DNA of 64,000 bases, from NCBI GenBank assembly GCA_025362795.1, contig JANYFE010000054.1:1-64000 (forward strand). Direction: 5' to 3'. Source of the stretch: Rhodobacterales bacterium (GTDB taxonomy: Bacteria > Pseudomonadota > Alphaproteobacteria > Rhodobacterales > Rhodobacteraceae). The notes under the pieces are model-generated. The model saw only the letters and a program-made list of their open reading frames with translations. It had not been told where the DNA came from and did no database searches. The translations under genes and the position numbers were made by a program. Shown piece by piece: positions 44,371-54,340 of the stretch; the stretch's first letter is position 1, and every line of letters starts with the position of its first letter.

Positions 44371-44491
44371 GATTTTCCCCTGAATATCGTGGCGGTGTTG
44401 GCTTGGCGCACAAAATGTCGCAAAATGGCGGCAGGTTCAACCTTTGTCGGCACTGGGGTCCGGCTGCGAACATCCGGGGTATTCAAGGCAG

Positions 44492-45364
44492 ATGAACGCA
44501 GCAGAGCTGGCCAAGATATCACGCGAGGCGCCGGTGTTGATAGCTGGACCGACCGCTTCGGGCAAATCGGCGCTGGCGGCCGAACTGGCGGCGCGGGATA
44601 GCCGGGTCGTGGTCAACGCCGATGCGGTGCAGGTCTATAGCTGTTGGCGGGTTCTGTCGGCGCGGCCCTCCGCTGCGGAAGAGGCGGCGCTGCCCCACGC
44701 GCTTTATGGCCATGTCGGGCGGGATCAGGCCTATTCGGTGGGCCACTGGCTGCGCGATGTAGCACCTTTGTTGGCCCGTCCGGTGGTGATCGTCGGCGGC
44801 ACCGGGCTGTATTTCACCGCTTTGACCGAAGGGCTGGCCGAAGTGCCCGCTGTTCCGCCAGAAGTGCGCGCCGCAGCGGATGCGCTGCGGCTGGCGGATT
44901 TCGGTGCGATGCGGGCGGCGCTTGACCCCGACACGGCAGCGCGGACCGATCTTGCCAACCCGATGCGGGTGCAGCGCGCTTGGGAAGTGTTGCGGGCAAC
45001 CGGGCGTGGCCTTGCCGACTGGCAGGCGTCCGGCGCGGCCGCTGTGTTGCCGGCATCTGAGACCGAGGCGTTGGTCCTGCGCCCCGAAGCCGCTTGGCTC
45101 AACGCCCGAATCACCGCGCGATTTTCCGCGATGTTGGAAGCCGGGGCCTTGAACGAGGTCGCGGCGGAACTGCCGACCTGGGTCGCGGACCGGCCCTCGG
45201 CGCGGGCCATCGGGGCGGCTGAACTGGTGAATCACCTGCAAGGCCGGTGTGATCTGGCCACGGCGACCGCCGCAGCGACGCTGGCCACCCGGCAATACGC
45301 CAAGCGGCAGCGCACCTGGTTTCGCAGCCGGATGAAAGACTGGCGCAGCATTCAGCCGACCTGA
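44492..45364 (+). CDS. miaA: tRNA dimethylallyltransferase
   Basis: 290 residues. APVLIAGPTASGKSALAAEL is the P-loop and VVNADAVQVYSCWRVLSARP the DSxQ-like region (here NADAVQVY). PHALYGHVGRDQAYSVGHWL and VIVGGTGLYFTALTEGLAEV, then the C-terminal TRQYAKRQRTWFRSRMKDW are diagnostic. It adds the isopentenyl group to A37 of tRNAs reading UNN codons. ATG 44492 follows AAGGC; the longer frame from 44444 is not conserved. Divergent from pyrH. Confidence 0.94.
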   Translation: MNAAELAKISREAPVLIAGPTASGKSALAAELAARDSRVVVNADAVQVYSCWRVLSARPSAAEEAALPHALYGHVGRDQAYSVGHWLRDVAPLLARPVVIVGGTGLYFTALTEGLAEVPAVPPEVRAAADALRLADFGAMRAALDPDTAARTDLANPMRVQRAWEVLRATGRGLADWQASGAAAVLPASETEALVLRPEAAWLNARITARFSAMLEAGALNEVAAELPTWVADRPSARAIGAAELVNHLQGRCDLATATAAATLATRQYAKRQRTWFRSRMKDWRSIQPT

Positions 45365-45475
45365 CCAAATGGCGGTTTTCGCAACTACTTTCGGTTTGAA
45401 CATGCTGAAGCCGTTTTTTCGCTTGGGTTGTGCCACTCGCGCGGTTTATCTGGTGACTTGACCTGACAGAGCCGG

Positions 45476-46276
45476 ATGATGACATACCCCAACCCGACCG
45501 CGCCGTTTCGCCTAGTCGCCATCCCCCGCCTTGCCGCCGGCGGGCGCTGGCGGGTCGAGGCGATGCGATCTCTGTCAGAAGCCTGCTTTTTGTGGTTCAC
45601 CAAGGGTCAGGGCCGCATCACTCTGGCTGGTGCGACGCGTGGCTATACCGCCCATAATGGCATTTTCATTCCCCCCGGCGTCATGCACGGCTTTGAGGTA
45701 GGACCACAAGTCTTTGGTACTGCTGTTTTTTTTGGCAGAGACTGCAAAGTCACCCTGCCGCGCGAACCCCTGCACCTGCGCATCCGCGAAGTGCATGCGC
45801 AACAGGAACTGAACGTGACGCTGGACGCCATTCAGCGCGAATTGGACAGTACCGTGACCGCCCATGAGCGGGCCGCAGAGGCGCATCTGGGCCTGCTGGG
45901 GGTCTGGCTGGAACGGCAAGGCCTGCGCGCCCAGGCCGAAGCGCCGCGCCCGGATGCCGCCCGCCGGCTGGTCGCCCGGTTTACCGATCTGATGGAACGC
46001 GAGTTCCGGTCCGGGGCCGGCGTGGGCGATCTGGCCGCGACACTCGGTGTCACCGCCACCCATCTGACCCGCTGCTGCCAACAAACCTGTGCCCGGTCTG
46101 CCATCGACCTCTTGCAAGACCGACGGATTTTTGAAGCCCGTAAATTGCTGGCCGAAACCGCGTTGCCGGTCGGGCGGATTGGTGAAAGCCTGGGCTTCAC
46201 CTCTGCCGCCTACTTCACCCGCGCGTTTCAACATCGCACCGGTTCTTCGCCATCGGCCTTTCGCCGCAGCCAGTGA
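45476..46276 (+). CDS. AraC family transcriptional regulator
   Basis: 266 residues. An N-terminal cupin-like sensing domain (YTAHNGIFIPPGVMHGFEVG) is followed by a C-terminal double helix-turn-helix: VGDLAATLGVTATHLTRCCQ, then RKLLAETALPVGRIGESLGF, TSAAYFTRAFQHRTGSSPSA. The AraC signature is complete. The ligand is unknown. It lies upstream of the peptide importer operon in the same direction, so the importer is one possible target. Confidence 0.92.
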   Translation: MMTYPNPTAPFRLVAIPRLAAGGRWRVEAMRSLSEACFLWFTKGQGRITLAGATRGYTAHNGIFIPPGVMHGFEVGPQVFGTAVFFGRDCKVTLPREPLHLRIREVHAQQELNVTLDAIQRELDSTVTAHERAAEAHLGLLGVWLERQGLRAQAEAPRPDAARRLVARFTDLMEREFRSGAGVGDLAATLGVTATHLTRCCQQTCARSAIDLLQDRRIFEARKLLAETALPVGRIGESLGFTSAAYFTRAFQHRTGSSPSAFRRSQ

Positions 46277-46602
46277 CGCACGGCGTGGTTTTCCACCGAT
46301 TCGTCCGTCTTAGCGGAAAAACCAACAGCGGGCCGGAACTGGCCCAAGTTGCGGCGTGACATTCTGCAACCCGCGCAAATTCACAAATCAGACTTGTCTG
46401 TGTCGCAAACGTTATACGGGGCGGCGAATCCAGACGTTGACGCAGGGGCCGAAAAGATGCGGAATGCGGGGGTGAGGATTGTTGCCATGGCACGCTTCTG
46501 CCGGTTGTGACCCGACGTGGGGAAAGGTCACTTGGTGGAGCTTGGGCGGCAAGACCGGCACCCATAAGAAATGACAAGGCTTTGCCTGACAGGGAGACTA
46601 CA
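46277..46602 (+). promoter_or_regulatory. 326-bp regulatory region upstream of the peptide importer operon
   Basis: No gene is visible. A small hairpin (GTGG-TTTT-CCAC, near 46287-46298) follows the AraC stop and may end that transcript. CAGAC-TT-GTCTG (46389-46400) is a perfect 12-bp palindrome and an operator candidate. TTATAC at 46412-46417 is a possible -10, though without a clear -35. The ribosome site AGGGAG precedes ATG 46603. Confidence 0.4.
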
Positions 46603-48240
46603 ATGACTAAAATGGACAAGATCGAGGCGCTGCACCCGGCTGCCTACATGCACTTGCAAGAGGTTCAGGACGGAAAACTCAGCCGCCGTGAATTTCTGAC
46701 CCGGACGACATCTTTGGGCGTTTCTGCCATCGCGGCATACGGACTGCTGGGCCTCGCCGCCCCGGTTCGCGCCCAGGAAGCCAAGGTTGGCGGCACGCTG
46801 CGGGTCGGGATGGAAGTCAAGGCGCAGAAAGATCCGCGCCTGGCCGACTGGCCGCACATTGCCAACGTCTATCGCAGCTGGCTGGAATATCTGATCCAGT
46901 ACAACCCCGATGGCACCTTTGAAGGCCGCCTTCTGGAAAGCTGGGAAGCCAACGAGGATGCGTCGCAATACACGCTGCACGTCCGTCCGGGCGTCAAGTG
47001 GAACAACGGCGATGCGTTCACGGCCAATGACGTGCTGAACAGCTTCAAGCGCTGGACCGATGGCAACGTCGAAGGCAATGCGATGGCCTCGCGCTTCCCC
47101 GGACTGGTCAACCCCGACACCAAGACCCTGCGCGACGGTGCGGTGGTTGTGGTCGATGACATGACGGTCAAGCTGATGCTGTCGGCATCCGACGTGGCGG
47201 TGGTTCCGAACCTCGCCGACTACCCGGCCGCCGTGGTGCATTCCAGCTTCAAGGACGGCGATGATCCGTCCGTCACCCCGATCGGCACCGGACCGTATAT
47301 CCCAAGTGAAATCATGGTCGGCCAAAAGGCAACGCTGGTTCGCGCCCCGAACCACACCTGGTGGGGTGGCACCGCGCCGCTGGATGAAATCCACTATGTC
47401 GACTTCGGCACCGATCCTTCCGCCATGGTCAACCTTGCGACCTCTGACGAGATTGACGCCAACTACGAATCCACCGGCGACTACATCAAGCAACTCGACG
47501 ACCTCGGCTGGAAGAAGTTCGAGGCCGTGACCGCCGCAACCATCGTCGCGCGCTTCAACTCTGCCACCTCTGACCTCTACAAGGACAAGGCCGTCCGTCA
47601 GGCGCTGCAACTGGCCGTCGATCCGAAAGTCGTGCTGGACCTTGGCTACAACGGTCTGGGCACCACGGCGGAAAACCACCATGCCTGCCCGGTTCACCCG
47701 GAATATGCCAAGCTGCCCGCACAAACTATCAATCCCGCCGGGTTGAAGGACGTGCTGGCCAAGGCCGGGATGGCCGATGCCGAGTTCGAGTTCATCTCGT
47801 TGGATGATGGCTGGGAAGCGGCAACCTCTGACGCCATTGCCGCCCAGATGCGCGATGCCGGGGCAAACATTAAACGCACCGTGATGCCGGGTTCGACCTT
47901 CTGGAACGACTGGCAGAAATACCCGTTCTCCTCGACCACCTGGAACCACCGCCCTCTTGCGGTGCAGAACATGAGCCTTGCCTATACCTCGACCGGCTCC
48001 TGGAACGAAACTGGCATGGCGAACAAGGAGTTTGACGACGCGATGGTCAAGGCTCTGGCACTTGCCGACGCCGACAAACGCAGTGAAGTCGCCGCCGTGC
48101 TGGAGAAAATCCTGCAAGACGAAGGCTATATCATCCAGCCCTACTGGCGCTCGCTGTTCTGCCACGCCAAAGCAAACGTGGTCGGAATTTACATGCACCC
48201 GTCCAACGAGCATCACCACTACAAGTGGTCGCTCGCCTGA
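46603..48240 (+). CDS. ABC transporter substrate-binding protein, peptide type (family 5), Tat-exported
   Basis: 545 residues. A twin-arginine signal is clear: [20 protein letters not shown] followed by a hydrophobic stretch and a PVRAQE cleavage region at about residue 62. The mature protein is an SBP_bac_5 lobe pair: [20 protein letters not shown], then [20 protein letters not shown], and [20 protein letters not shown]. It binds peptides or related ligands in the periplasm and feeds the downstream DppBC-like permeases. Tat export implies folding, or a bound ligand, before transport. ATG 46603 has AGGGAG upstream. Confidence 0.93.
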   Translation: MTKMDKIEALHPAAYMHLQEVQDGKLSRREFLTRTTSLGVSAIAAYGLLGLAAPVRAQEAKVGGTLRVGMEVKAQKDPRLADWPHIANVYRSWLEYLIQYNPDGTFEGRLLESWEANEDASQYTLHVRPGVKWNNGDAFTANDVLNSFKRWTDGNVEGNAMASRFPGLVNPDTKTLRDGAVVVVDDMTVKLMLSASDVAVVPNLADYPAAVVHSSFKDGDDPSVTPIGTGPYIPSEIMVGQKATLVRAPNHTWWGGTAPLDEIHYVDFGTDPSAMVNLATSDEIDANYESTGDYIKQLDDLGWKKFEAVTAATIVARFNSATSDLYKDKAVRQALQLAVDPKVVLDLGYNGLGTTAENHHACPVHPEYAKLPAQTINPAGLKDVLAKAGMADAEFEFISLDDGWEAATSDAIAAQMRDAGANIKRTVMPGSTFWNDWQKYPFSSTTWNHRPLAVQNMSLAYTSTGSWNETGMANKEFDDAMVKALALADADKRSEVAAVLEKILQDEGYIIQPYWRSLFCHAKANVVGIYMHPSNEHHHYKWSLA

Positions 48241-48254
48241 CACTTTGACCCAAA

Positions 48255-48286
48255 GGGCGGACGCATCAGATCTGGTGCGCCCGTCC
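48255..48286 (+). promoter_or_regulatory. Stem-loop between the binding-protein and permease genes
   Basis: Arms at 48255-48268 and 48273-48286 pair over 14 positions (two G-U pairs and one mismatch) around a GATC loop, followed by TTGCTTCTG. Structures at this point in importer operons commonly protect the upstream message or partly terminate, so that the binding protein is made in excess over the permeases. Confidence 0.6.
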
Positions 48287-48353
48287 TTGCTTCTGCCAGG
48301 CCCCGCGGGGCGGCGGCGAAACCAGTGCGGTGGTTTTAGGTGGGATCCATGAC

Positions 48354-49439
48354 ATGTTGAATTTCATTGCCCGACGGGTGGGAGTGATGGCGCTGACAGC
48401 GCTGGTGTTGACCTTCGTCGTCTTTTTTCTCACCAATCTTCCGCCCAACCTTGAAAAACTGGCCCGGTCCGAAGGCTCGGTTCGGATGAGCGACGAATCC
48501 GTGCTGGCCTGGATCGAACAGAACGGTCACGGCGGATCGGTGCTGTACCGCTATACTGAATGGGTTGGCATCAGCCCCGGCTGGACCAACACCGACGAAA
48601 AGGGCGTGACACGCGGCCTGTGCATTCGGCAGAACACCGACCCGGCCACGGCCCCCCGCTATTGTGGTATCATTCAAGGTGAATGGGGCTTTTCGACCGT
48701 CTACAAGAAACCGGTTCTGGAAATTCTGGGCCGGGCCCTCGGCGCGACGGGCTGGCTGATGCTCGCGGTCATGCTGGTCATGGTGCCGGTCTCGTTGTTG
48801 ATCGGCGTGCTGGCCGGAATGCGGGAGGGCACCCGGACCGACCGGGTGCTGTCGACCTTTGCCATCGCGTCGACGGCCACGCCGGAATATGTGTCGGGCG
48901 TCATCCTAGTCGCCATCCTTGCCGCTGTGAACACGGGCATTTCGCCACTGCTTGCAAGTTGGGGCCTGATCAGCACCAAAACCTGGTTTCTGCCGACAGC
49001 AACCTCCGCGATGGACAAGATCAACTTCTGGAACTTCACGCTGCCGGTGCTCACAATCGCGCTTTATGGCATTGGCTACATCGCCCGGATGACCCGTGCT
49101 TCGATGACAGAGGTGATGACCCAACAGTATATCCGCACAGCCCGGCTGAAAGGCGTGGCCTTCGGTCAGGTCGTAATGCGGCATGCATTGCGCAACGCAC
49201 TGATCGCGCCGTTCACCGTGATCATGCTGCAATTTCCCTGGTTGCTGAACGGTGTGGTCATTGTAGAAACCTTGTTCAATTACAAAGGCTTCGGCGCAAC
49301 ACTTGTGGCCGCTGCCAGCAACAACGACATCGACCTTCTGTTGGGCTGTTCCGTCGTCGCGGTCTTTGTCGTTCTGGTGACGCAGCTGATCTCGGACATT
49401 GGTTATGTCTTTCTGAACCCCCGTATCCGGCTGGCATGA
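48354..49439 (+). CDS. ABC transporter permease, DppB type
   Basis: 361 residues with six predicted helices; longer than DppB because of a periplasmic loop of about 95 residues after the first helix. FIARRVGVMALTALVLTFVV, then GYIARMTRASMTEVMTQQYI and the EAA-like loop TARLKGVAFGQVVMRHALRN are diagnostic. It partners the DppC-type permease. ATG 48354 has GGTGGG upstream; an in-frame GTG at 48330 is less likely. Confidence 0.92.
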   Translation: MLNFIARRVGVMALTALVLTFVVFFLTNLPPNLEKLARSEGSVRMSDESVLAWIEQNGHGGSVLYRYTEWVGISPGWTNTDEKGVTRGLCIRQNTDPATAPRYCGIIQGEWGFSTVYKKPVLEILGRALGATGWLMLAVMLVMVPVSLLIGVLAGMREGTRTDRVLSTFAIASTATPEYVSGVILVAILAAVNTGISPLLASWGLISTKTWFLPTATSAMDKINFWNFTLPVLTIALYGIGYIARMTRASMTEVMTQQYIRTARLKGVAFGQVVMRHALRNALIAPFTVIMLQFPWLLNGVVIVETLFNYKGFGATLVAAASNNDIDLLLGCSVVAVFVVLVTQLISDIGYVFLNPRIRLA

Positions 49440-49448
49440 GGACGCAAA

Positions 49449-50612
49449 ATGGATAGTCTTTCCTGGGGCATGATCTTTCTAAAGATGGGTGCCCGCTTCC
49501 TGCCGGTCTGGATCGCGCTGATCGTGACCTTTGCCGTATCGATCAACTTCAAGCAGCGGCTTGGGCTTTATGGCAAATTGTTCGACAGCCCGGTCGGTAT
49601 GACCGGCTTTGCCATCGTGATGTTCTGGGTGTTCACCGCGATCTTTGCGGATCTGATCATCACCTACGACCCGATTGCCCAGCTGGGCAGCGTCAAGAAC
49701 CCGCTGCCGGGCACGCCCGTCCCCGATCTGAAGGACGGCCAGTACGCCTGGTTCCTGCTGGGTGGCGATCACCTGGCCCGGGATATCTTCTCCCGGATGG
49801 TGATGGGCGCCCGCCGGGTGCTGGTCATCGCCCCCGCCGCCACCACCTTTGCTTACATCGTCGGCATCACGCTTGGCCTGCCGGCCGGCTATTATGGCGG
49901 CAAGTTCGACACAGGCCTGTCTTTCATCTCGAACCTCGTCCTGGCCTTTCCGGTAATCTTGCTGTTCTACCTGCTGGTCACACCCGAAATCCGCAACACC
50001 GGCATCCCGATCTACCTCGCCGCCGTGCTGTTCATCTTTCCGGTGGTTTTCTTTTCAATCCTGTTCAACGCGCGCTTCTTCACCAACCCCCGGCAGCGCA
50101 ACATCTATGTCGGCACCACCCTGGTTATTGGCCTCTGGGCTTATTCCGGCCTCGCCTTCAACGCCGATCCGCTGGGCGTCTGGGGCATGGATCCGAACCT
50201 TCTGAACGTCTTTGTCTCGGTGGTTTTCGTCAACGCCCCCACCGTGTTCCGCATCGTGCGCGGCATCACGCTCGACCTCAAAGCGCGCGACTATGTGGCG
50301 GCGGGCCAGACCCGGGGCGAGGGCGCCTGGTACATCATGCTGTGGGAAATCCTGCCCAACGCCCGCGGCCCGCTGATCGTCGATTACTGCCTGCGCATCG
50401 GCTATACGACGATCCTTCTGGGAACACTTGGCTTCTTCGGCCTTGGCGTCACCCCCGAAAGCCCGGATTGGGGCTCCACGATCAACGCCGGTCGCAAACT
50501 CCTTTCCACCATTCCCCACCCCGCCGTGGTCCCGGCGCTGGCCCTGATGAGCCTTGTTCTCGGCCTCAACCTGCTCGCGGACGGTCTGCGCGAAGAAAGC
50601 CTGAAAGACTGA
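49449..50612 (+). CDS. ABC transporter permease, DppC type
   Basis: 387 residues with six or more predicted helices. LLGGDHLARDIFSRMVMGAR and GLPAGYYGGKFDTGLSFISN are typical of DppC/OppC. The EAA-like loop is DYVAAGQTRGEGAWYIMLWE, followed by ILPNARGPLIVDYCLRIGYT. An inserted region around residues 175-260 (with extra hydrophobic segments) makes it longer than DppC of E. coli (about 300). Nine bases separate it from the DppB-type gene. Confidence 0.92.
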   Translation: MDSLSWGMIFLKMGARFLPVWIALIVTFAVSINFKQRLGLYGKLFDSPVGMTGFAIVMFWVFTAIFADLIITYDPIAQLGSVKNPLPGTPVPDLKDGQYAWFLLGGDHLARDIFSRMVMGARRVLVIAPAATTFAYIVGITLGLPAGYYGGKFDTGLSFISNLVLAFPVILLFYLLVTPEIRNTGIPIYLAAVLFIFPVVFFSILFNARFFTNPRQRNIYVGTTLVIGLWAYSGLAFNADPLGVWGMDPNLLNVFVSVVFVNAPTVFRIVRGITLDLKARDYVAAGQTRGEGAWYIMLWEILPNARGPLIVDYCLRIGYTTILLGTLGFFGLGVTPESPDWGSTINAGRKLLSTIPHPAVVPALALMSLVLGLNLLADGLREESLKD

Positions 50613-50631
50613 TGACCCTCCTGCCATTCAT

Positions 50632-50677
50632 CTGTCCCTAAATATCCCACGGGGGTCCGGGGGTGTGAAACCCCCGG
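50632..50677. repeat. Interspersed AAATATCCCAC hairpin repeat, copy 1
   Basis: A 46-bp element containing CTAAATATCCCACGGGGG and a perfect hairpin CCGGGGGT-GTGAA-ACCCCCGG (50657-50677). It matches the element at 62062-62107 at 44 of 46 positions. It lies between the permease gene and the double ATPase gene. Similar intergenic hairpins are common in Rhodobacteraceae genomes and may act as transcript-end or stabilising structures. Confidence 0.8.
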
Positions 50678-50707
50678 TCCTGCCCCATCCGCACATGCGA
50701 GGCTGCC

Positions 50708-52798
50708 ATGACCGACACCGCCTGGGATCCCAGCAAGCCGATACTCGAAATCGATCACCTGTCGATTTCCTTCTTCACCAGGCTCAGGGAAATCCCGGCC
50801 GTCATGGATTTTTCCTGTTCGGTGATGGCGGGCGAATCGATGGGCCTCGTCGGCGAATCCGGTTGCGGCAAGTCCACCGTCGCCCTCGCCGTCATGCGCG
50901 ACCTGGGCAAGAACGGCAAAATCGTCGGCGGCACCATCAGGTTCAAGGGCCGTGACCTGACAAACATGACCGAAGAGGAACTGCGCCACATCCGCGGTTC
51001 CGAAATCGCGATGATCTACCAGGAACCGATGGCCTCACTGAACCCCGCCATGAAGATCGGTGCGCAACTGGCCGAAGTCCCGATGATCCACCAGAACATG
51101 GCCAAAGACGATGCCTGGGCGCTGGCCCGGCAAATCGTAGCCGATGTCCGCCTGCCTGACCCCGATCGCATCCTGCAAGCCTATCCGCACCAGTTGTCGG
51201 GCGGCCAGCAACAGCGCATCGTCATCGCGATGGCGCTGATGAGCAAACCGGCGCTGTTGATCCTCGATGAACCCACCACCGCGCTGGATGTCACCGTCGA
51301 GGCGGGCATCGTCGACCTCGTGAAAGCCTTGGGCGAGAAATACGGCACGTCGATGCTGTTCATCAGTCACAACCTCGGTCTGATCCTCGATGTCTGCGAC
51401 CGGCTGTGCGTCATGTATTCCGGCGAGGCGGTCGAGACCGGCAATGTGCATCAGGTCTTTGACAAGATGCGCCACCCCTATACCCAGGCGCTGTTCCGCT
51501 CGATTCCCTTACCCGGTGCCGACAAGAATTCCAGCCCGCTGATCGCCATTCCTGGCAACTTCCCACTGCCCCATGAACGCCCCAAAGGGTGCAACTTCGG
51601 CCCGCGCTGCGATTATTTTCAGGCCGGGCGCTGTGATGCCGGCGATGTGCCGATGTCAGACGTCCCCGGCGATGACCGCCATGCTAGCCGCTGCGTGAAA
51701 TGGCAGGAAATCGACTGGCTGGCCCCGCCCAAGGCCAAGATCAGCAAACCCAAGACGCCCATCGGCAAAGTGGTCCTCAAGATGGAGGATCTGAAAAAGT
51801 ATTACTCGGTGTCCGGCGGTGCTTTTGGCGGCGGTTCGACCAAGGTGATCAAGGCCAACGAAACCCTGAGTTTCGAGGCGCATGAAGGCGAAACCCTTGC
51901 CATCGTCGGCGAAAGCGGCTGTGGCAAATCCACCTTCGCCAAAGTGCTGATGGGTCTGGAAACCGCGACCTCCGGCACGATCATGTTGTTTGACGAAAAT
52001 GTTCAGTCAACGCCGATCCAGCAGCGCAATGTCGATATGGTGTCGTCGGTGCAAATGGTGTTCCAGAACCCGTTTGACACGCTGAACCCGTCGATGACCG
52101 TGGGCCGTCAGGTGATTCGCGCGCTCGAGATTTTCCACTATGGCAAATCGGATCAGGAACGCTCGGACCGGATGCTGGAACTGCTTGATCTGGTGAAATT
52201 ACCGCGCGCCTTTGCCGAGCGTATGCCGCGCCAACTGTCGGGCGGCCAGAAACAGCGCGTCGGCATCGCCCGCGCCTTTGCGGGTGGCGCGAAAGTCGTG
52301 GTCGCCGATGAACCGGTCAGCGCGCTGGATGTGTCGGTACAAGCCGCCGTCACCGACCTGCTGATGGACATACAGCGCGAGAACAAGACGACGCTGCTGT
52401 TCATCTCGCATGACCTCAGCATCGTGCGCTATTTGGCCGACCGGGTGCTGGTCATGTATCTGGGTCACGTGGTTGAAACCGGCACCACCGAACAGGTATT
52501 CCAGCCGCCCTACCACCCCTATACCGAGGCGCTGCTGTCCGCCGTGCCGATCGCCGACACCAAAGTAATCCGCAAGCGCATTGTGCTGGATGGCGACATC
52601 CCCTCTGCGATGAACCCACCGCCCGGCTGCCCGTTCCAGACCCGCTGCCGCTGGAAAGGTCAGGTCAGCCCGGCGGGCCTGTGCGACCGCGAAATGCCCC
52701 CGGTGCGCACGCTCGAGGGTGGCCACCAGATCAAATGCCACCTGCCGGATGCCGTGCTCGCGCAGATGGAGGCGGTGATCAAGGTCGCTGCAGAATAA
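50708..52798 (+). CDS. Double ATP-binding protein of a peptide importer (DppD-DppF fusion)
   Basis: 696 residues with two complete ATPase domains. The first has Walker A GLVGESGCGKSTVALAVMRD, signature LSGGQQQRIVIAMAL and Walker B LLILDEPTTALDVT, then an oligopeptide-importer C-terminal domain with Cys (CNFGPRCDYFQAGRC). The second has AIVGESGCGKSTFAKVLMGL, LSGGQKQRVGIARAF and VVADEPVSALDVS, ending with CPFQTRCRWKGQ. Fusion of the D and F subunits is common in alphaproteobacterial importers. The Cys clusters may hold an Fe-S centre, as seen in DppD/F relatives. Confidence 0.95.
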   Translation: MTDTAWDPSKPILEIDHLSISFFTRLREIPAVMDFSCSVMAGESMGLVGESGCGKSTVALAVMRDLGKNGKIVGGTIRFKGRDLTNMTEEELRHIRGSEIAMIYQEPMASLNPAMKIGAQLAEVPMIHQNMAKDDAWALARQIVADVRLPDPDRILQAYPHQLSGGQQQRIVIAMALMSKPALLILDEPTTALDVTVEAGIVDLVKALGEKYGTSMLFISHNLGLILDVCDRLCVMYSGEAVETGNVHQVFDKMRHPYTQALFRSIPLPGADKNSSPLIAIPGNFPLPHERPKGCNFGPRCDYFQAGRCDAGDVPMSDVPGDDRHASRCVKWQEIDWLAPPKAKISKPKTPIGKVVLKMEDLKKYYSVSGGAFGGGSTKVIKANETLSFEAHEGETLAIVGESGCGKSTFAKVLMGLETATSGTIMLFDENVQSTPIQQRNVDMVSSVQMVFQNPFDTLNPSMTVGRQVIRALEIFHYGKSDQERSDRMLELLDLVKLPRAFAERMPRQLSGGQKQRVGIARAFAGGAKVVVADEPVSALDVSVQAAVTDLLMDIQRENKTTLLFISHDLSIVRYLADRVLVMYLGHVVETGTTEQVFQPPYHPYTEALLSAVPIADTKVIRKRIVLDGDIPSAMNPPPGCPFQTRCRWKGQVSPAGLCDREMPPVRTLEGGHQIKCHLPDAVLAQMEAVIKVAAE

Positions 52799-52933
52799 AG
52801 GCAGACCTTTGGTGACTTTGCCGGGGCCTGTTACTGCAAGCCTCAGAGGCATCCGAAAAAGTTGTCAGAAGTGCCGCATTGTGCTTATTTGACGGCAGTG
52901 CTGAATTTGCCTCTTTCCGCGAGGGGATGCGTC

Positions 52934-54265
52934 ATGGCGACGATCAACGGCGACGGTTCCCCAAATCACCTGAAGGACACGCCGGACTTTGACGTGATCC
53001 ACGGTTGGGGCGGGGATGACACGATCACGTCCACCTTGGGTGCCGACACCCTTTATGGCGACGTTGGCAATGATCTGCTCAACTCCAGCGGCATCAACCA
53101 AGGTCCTGCGGCCTATCTGTATGGCGGAGCGGGGTCGGACACCATTCACGCATCCGGGTCCGACGTGATTGCCTTTGGCGGTCTTGGCGATGATTTCTTG
53201 CAGGTCCGGTCGCTTTCTGCGGGCGGGGATTTCTATGGAGGAGAAGGTAACGACACGATCATTCTTTCGGTCGATACCAGCTCGACAATTCTGCACGCCA
53301 TCGCACGGGGCGGCTCTGGAGATGACGTGATCTATGGCTCGCTGGGCGACCAGATTTACGGCAATTCCGGCAATGACCGTATTTTCGGCGGCGGCGGCTA
53401 TGGCGGGGATGGCGACGACAGCCTGACGGGCGGGTCCTACGAGAACGGTGGCGCGGGCAACGACGTGCTGACACTGACAGCCCCCAACGGCTATGCAAAC
53501 GGCGGCGGCGGGCAGGACATTCTCTATGGGTCGGCGGGAACGGATACGCTTTATGATGATAACGGCAGTACCAAGACCTTTGGCTATGGTGGCAACGACG
53601 TCATTTCCGCCGGGCATGGCAGAAACACGCTCTATGGCGGCGCAGGCGATGACCAGGTTAGTGACGGCGGAAGCATGAGCTCCGTCTATGGCGGAGCAGG
53701 GAGCGATTCCGTCGAGATGAGCTATGGCTACGGCAAGGTTTATGGCGGTGGTGGGAACGACCATGTGTTCTTTACCGAGGCGACACAGGGCTCCACCCTG
53801 TTCGGCGGGGCGGGCGATGATTTTCTTTTCGGCTATCAGCTGCACATCGGCACGACAGACGGATCAACCAACTCTGTTTGGGACGGCGGCGCCGGGAATG
53901 ATTCCATCTTTGGCACCCCTGATGCGGATACGATCATCGGTGGTTTGGGCATCGATGTCTTTTACGGGGGCAGCGGCGCAAGCGACCTAACCGGTGCGAA
54001 TACCTTTGTCTTCCGATCGGCAAAGGAAATCGGCAACGCGCATATCGGCGATGGCATTGTGAATTTCCGCTCCGGTATCGACAAGATCGACCTCTCCGAC
54101 ATCAACGGTCTTACCTTTGTCGAAGGCAACCCATTCAGCCACACTGCCGGCGAGGTGCGGTATGATGCGGGGTCGAGCCAGTTACAAATCGACGTCAACG
54201 GCGACGGCCGCAAGGAGTGTTTCATCCTTGTATCGGCAGTGGCGTCCGATGACTTGATCCTTTGA
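52934..54265 (+). CDS. RTX calcium-binding protein with irregular repeats
   Basis: 443 residues, almost entirely Gly/Asp-rich repeats from residue 20 onward: GWGGDDTITSTLGADTLYGD, AFGGLGDDFLQVRS, YGGEGNDTIILS, and RNTLYGGAGDDQVSDGGSMS. The C-terminal module (VNFRSGIDKIDLSDINGLTF ... ASDDLIL) is the type I secretion-linked tail. There is no signal peptide and no catalytic domain. The start ATG 52934 has GAGGGG at 8 bases. It follows the importer operon with a 135-bp gap. It is not a close copy of the RTX gene at 42034. Confidence 0.85.
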   Translation: MATINGDGSPNHLKDTPDFDVIHGWGGDDTITSTLGADTLYGDVGNDLLNSSGINQGPAAYLYGGAGSDTIHASGSDVIAFGGLGDDFLQVRSLSAGGDFYGGEGNDTIILSVDTSSTILHAIARGGSGDDVIYGSLGDQIYGNSGNDRIFGGGGYGGDGDDSLTGGSYENGGAGNDVLTLTAPNGYANGGGGQDILYGSAGTDTLYDDNGSTKTFGYGGNDVISAGHGRNTLYGGAGDDQVSDGGSMSSVYGGAGSDSVEMSYGYGKVYGGGGNDHVFFTEATQGSTLFGGAGDDFLFGYQLHIGTTDGSTNSVWDGGAGNDSIFGTPDADTIIGGLGIDVFYGGSGASDLTGANTFVFRSAKEIGNAHIGDGIVNFRSGIDKIDLSDINGLTFVEGNPFSHTAGEVRYDAGSSQLQIDVNGDGRKECFILVSAVASDDLIL

Positions 54266-54340
54266 CGGGCAGGTCACCGGCCATGAGGGTCGATGCGGCT
54301 TTAACGACGACGGGACTTGCTATCCGGTATTTGCCGCCCG

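Noticed and set aside
46528-48243. Minus-strand open frame of about 570 codons opposite the peptide-binding protein
   Set aside because: Antisense shadow of a well-supported gene with a Tat signal and family 5 motifs on the plus strand.
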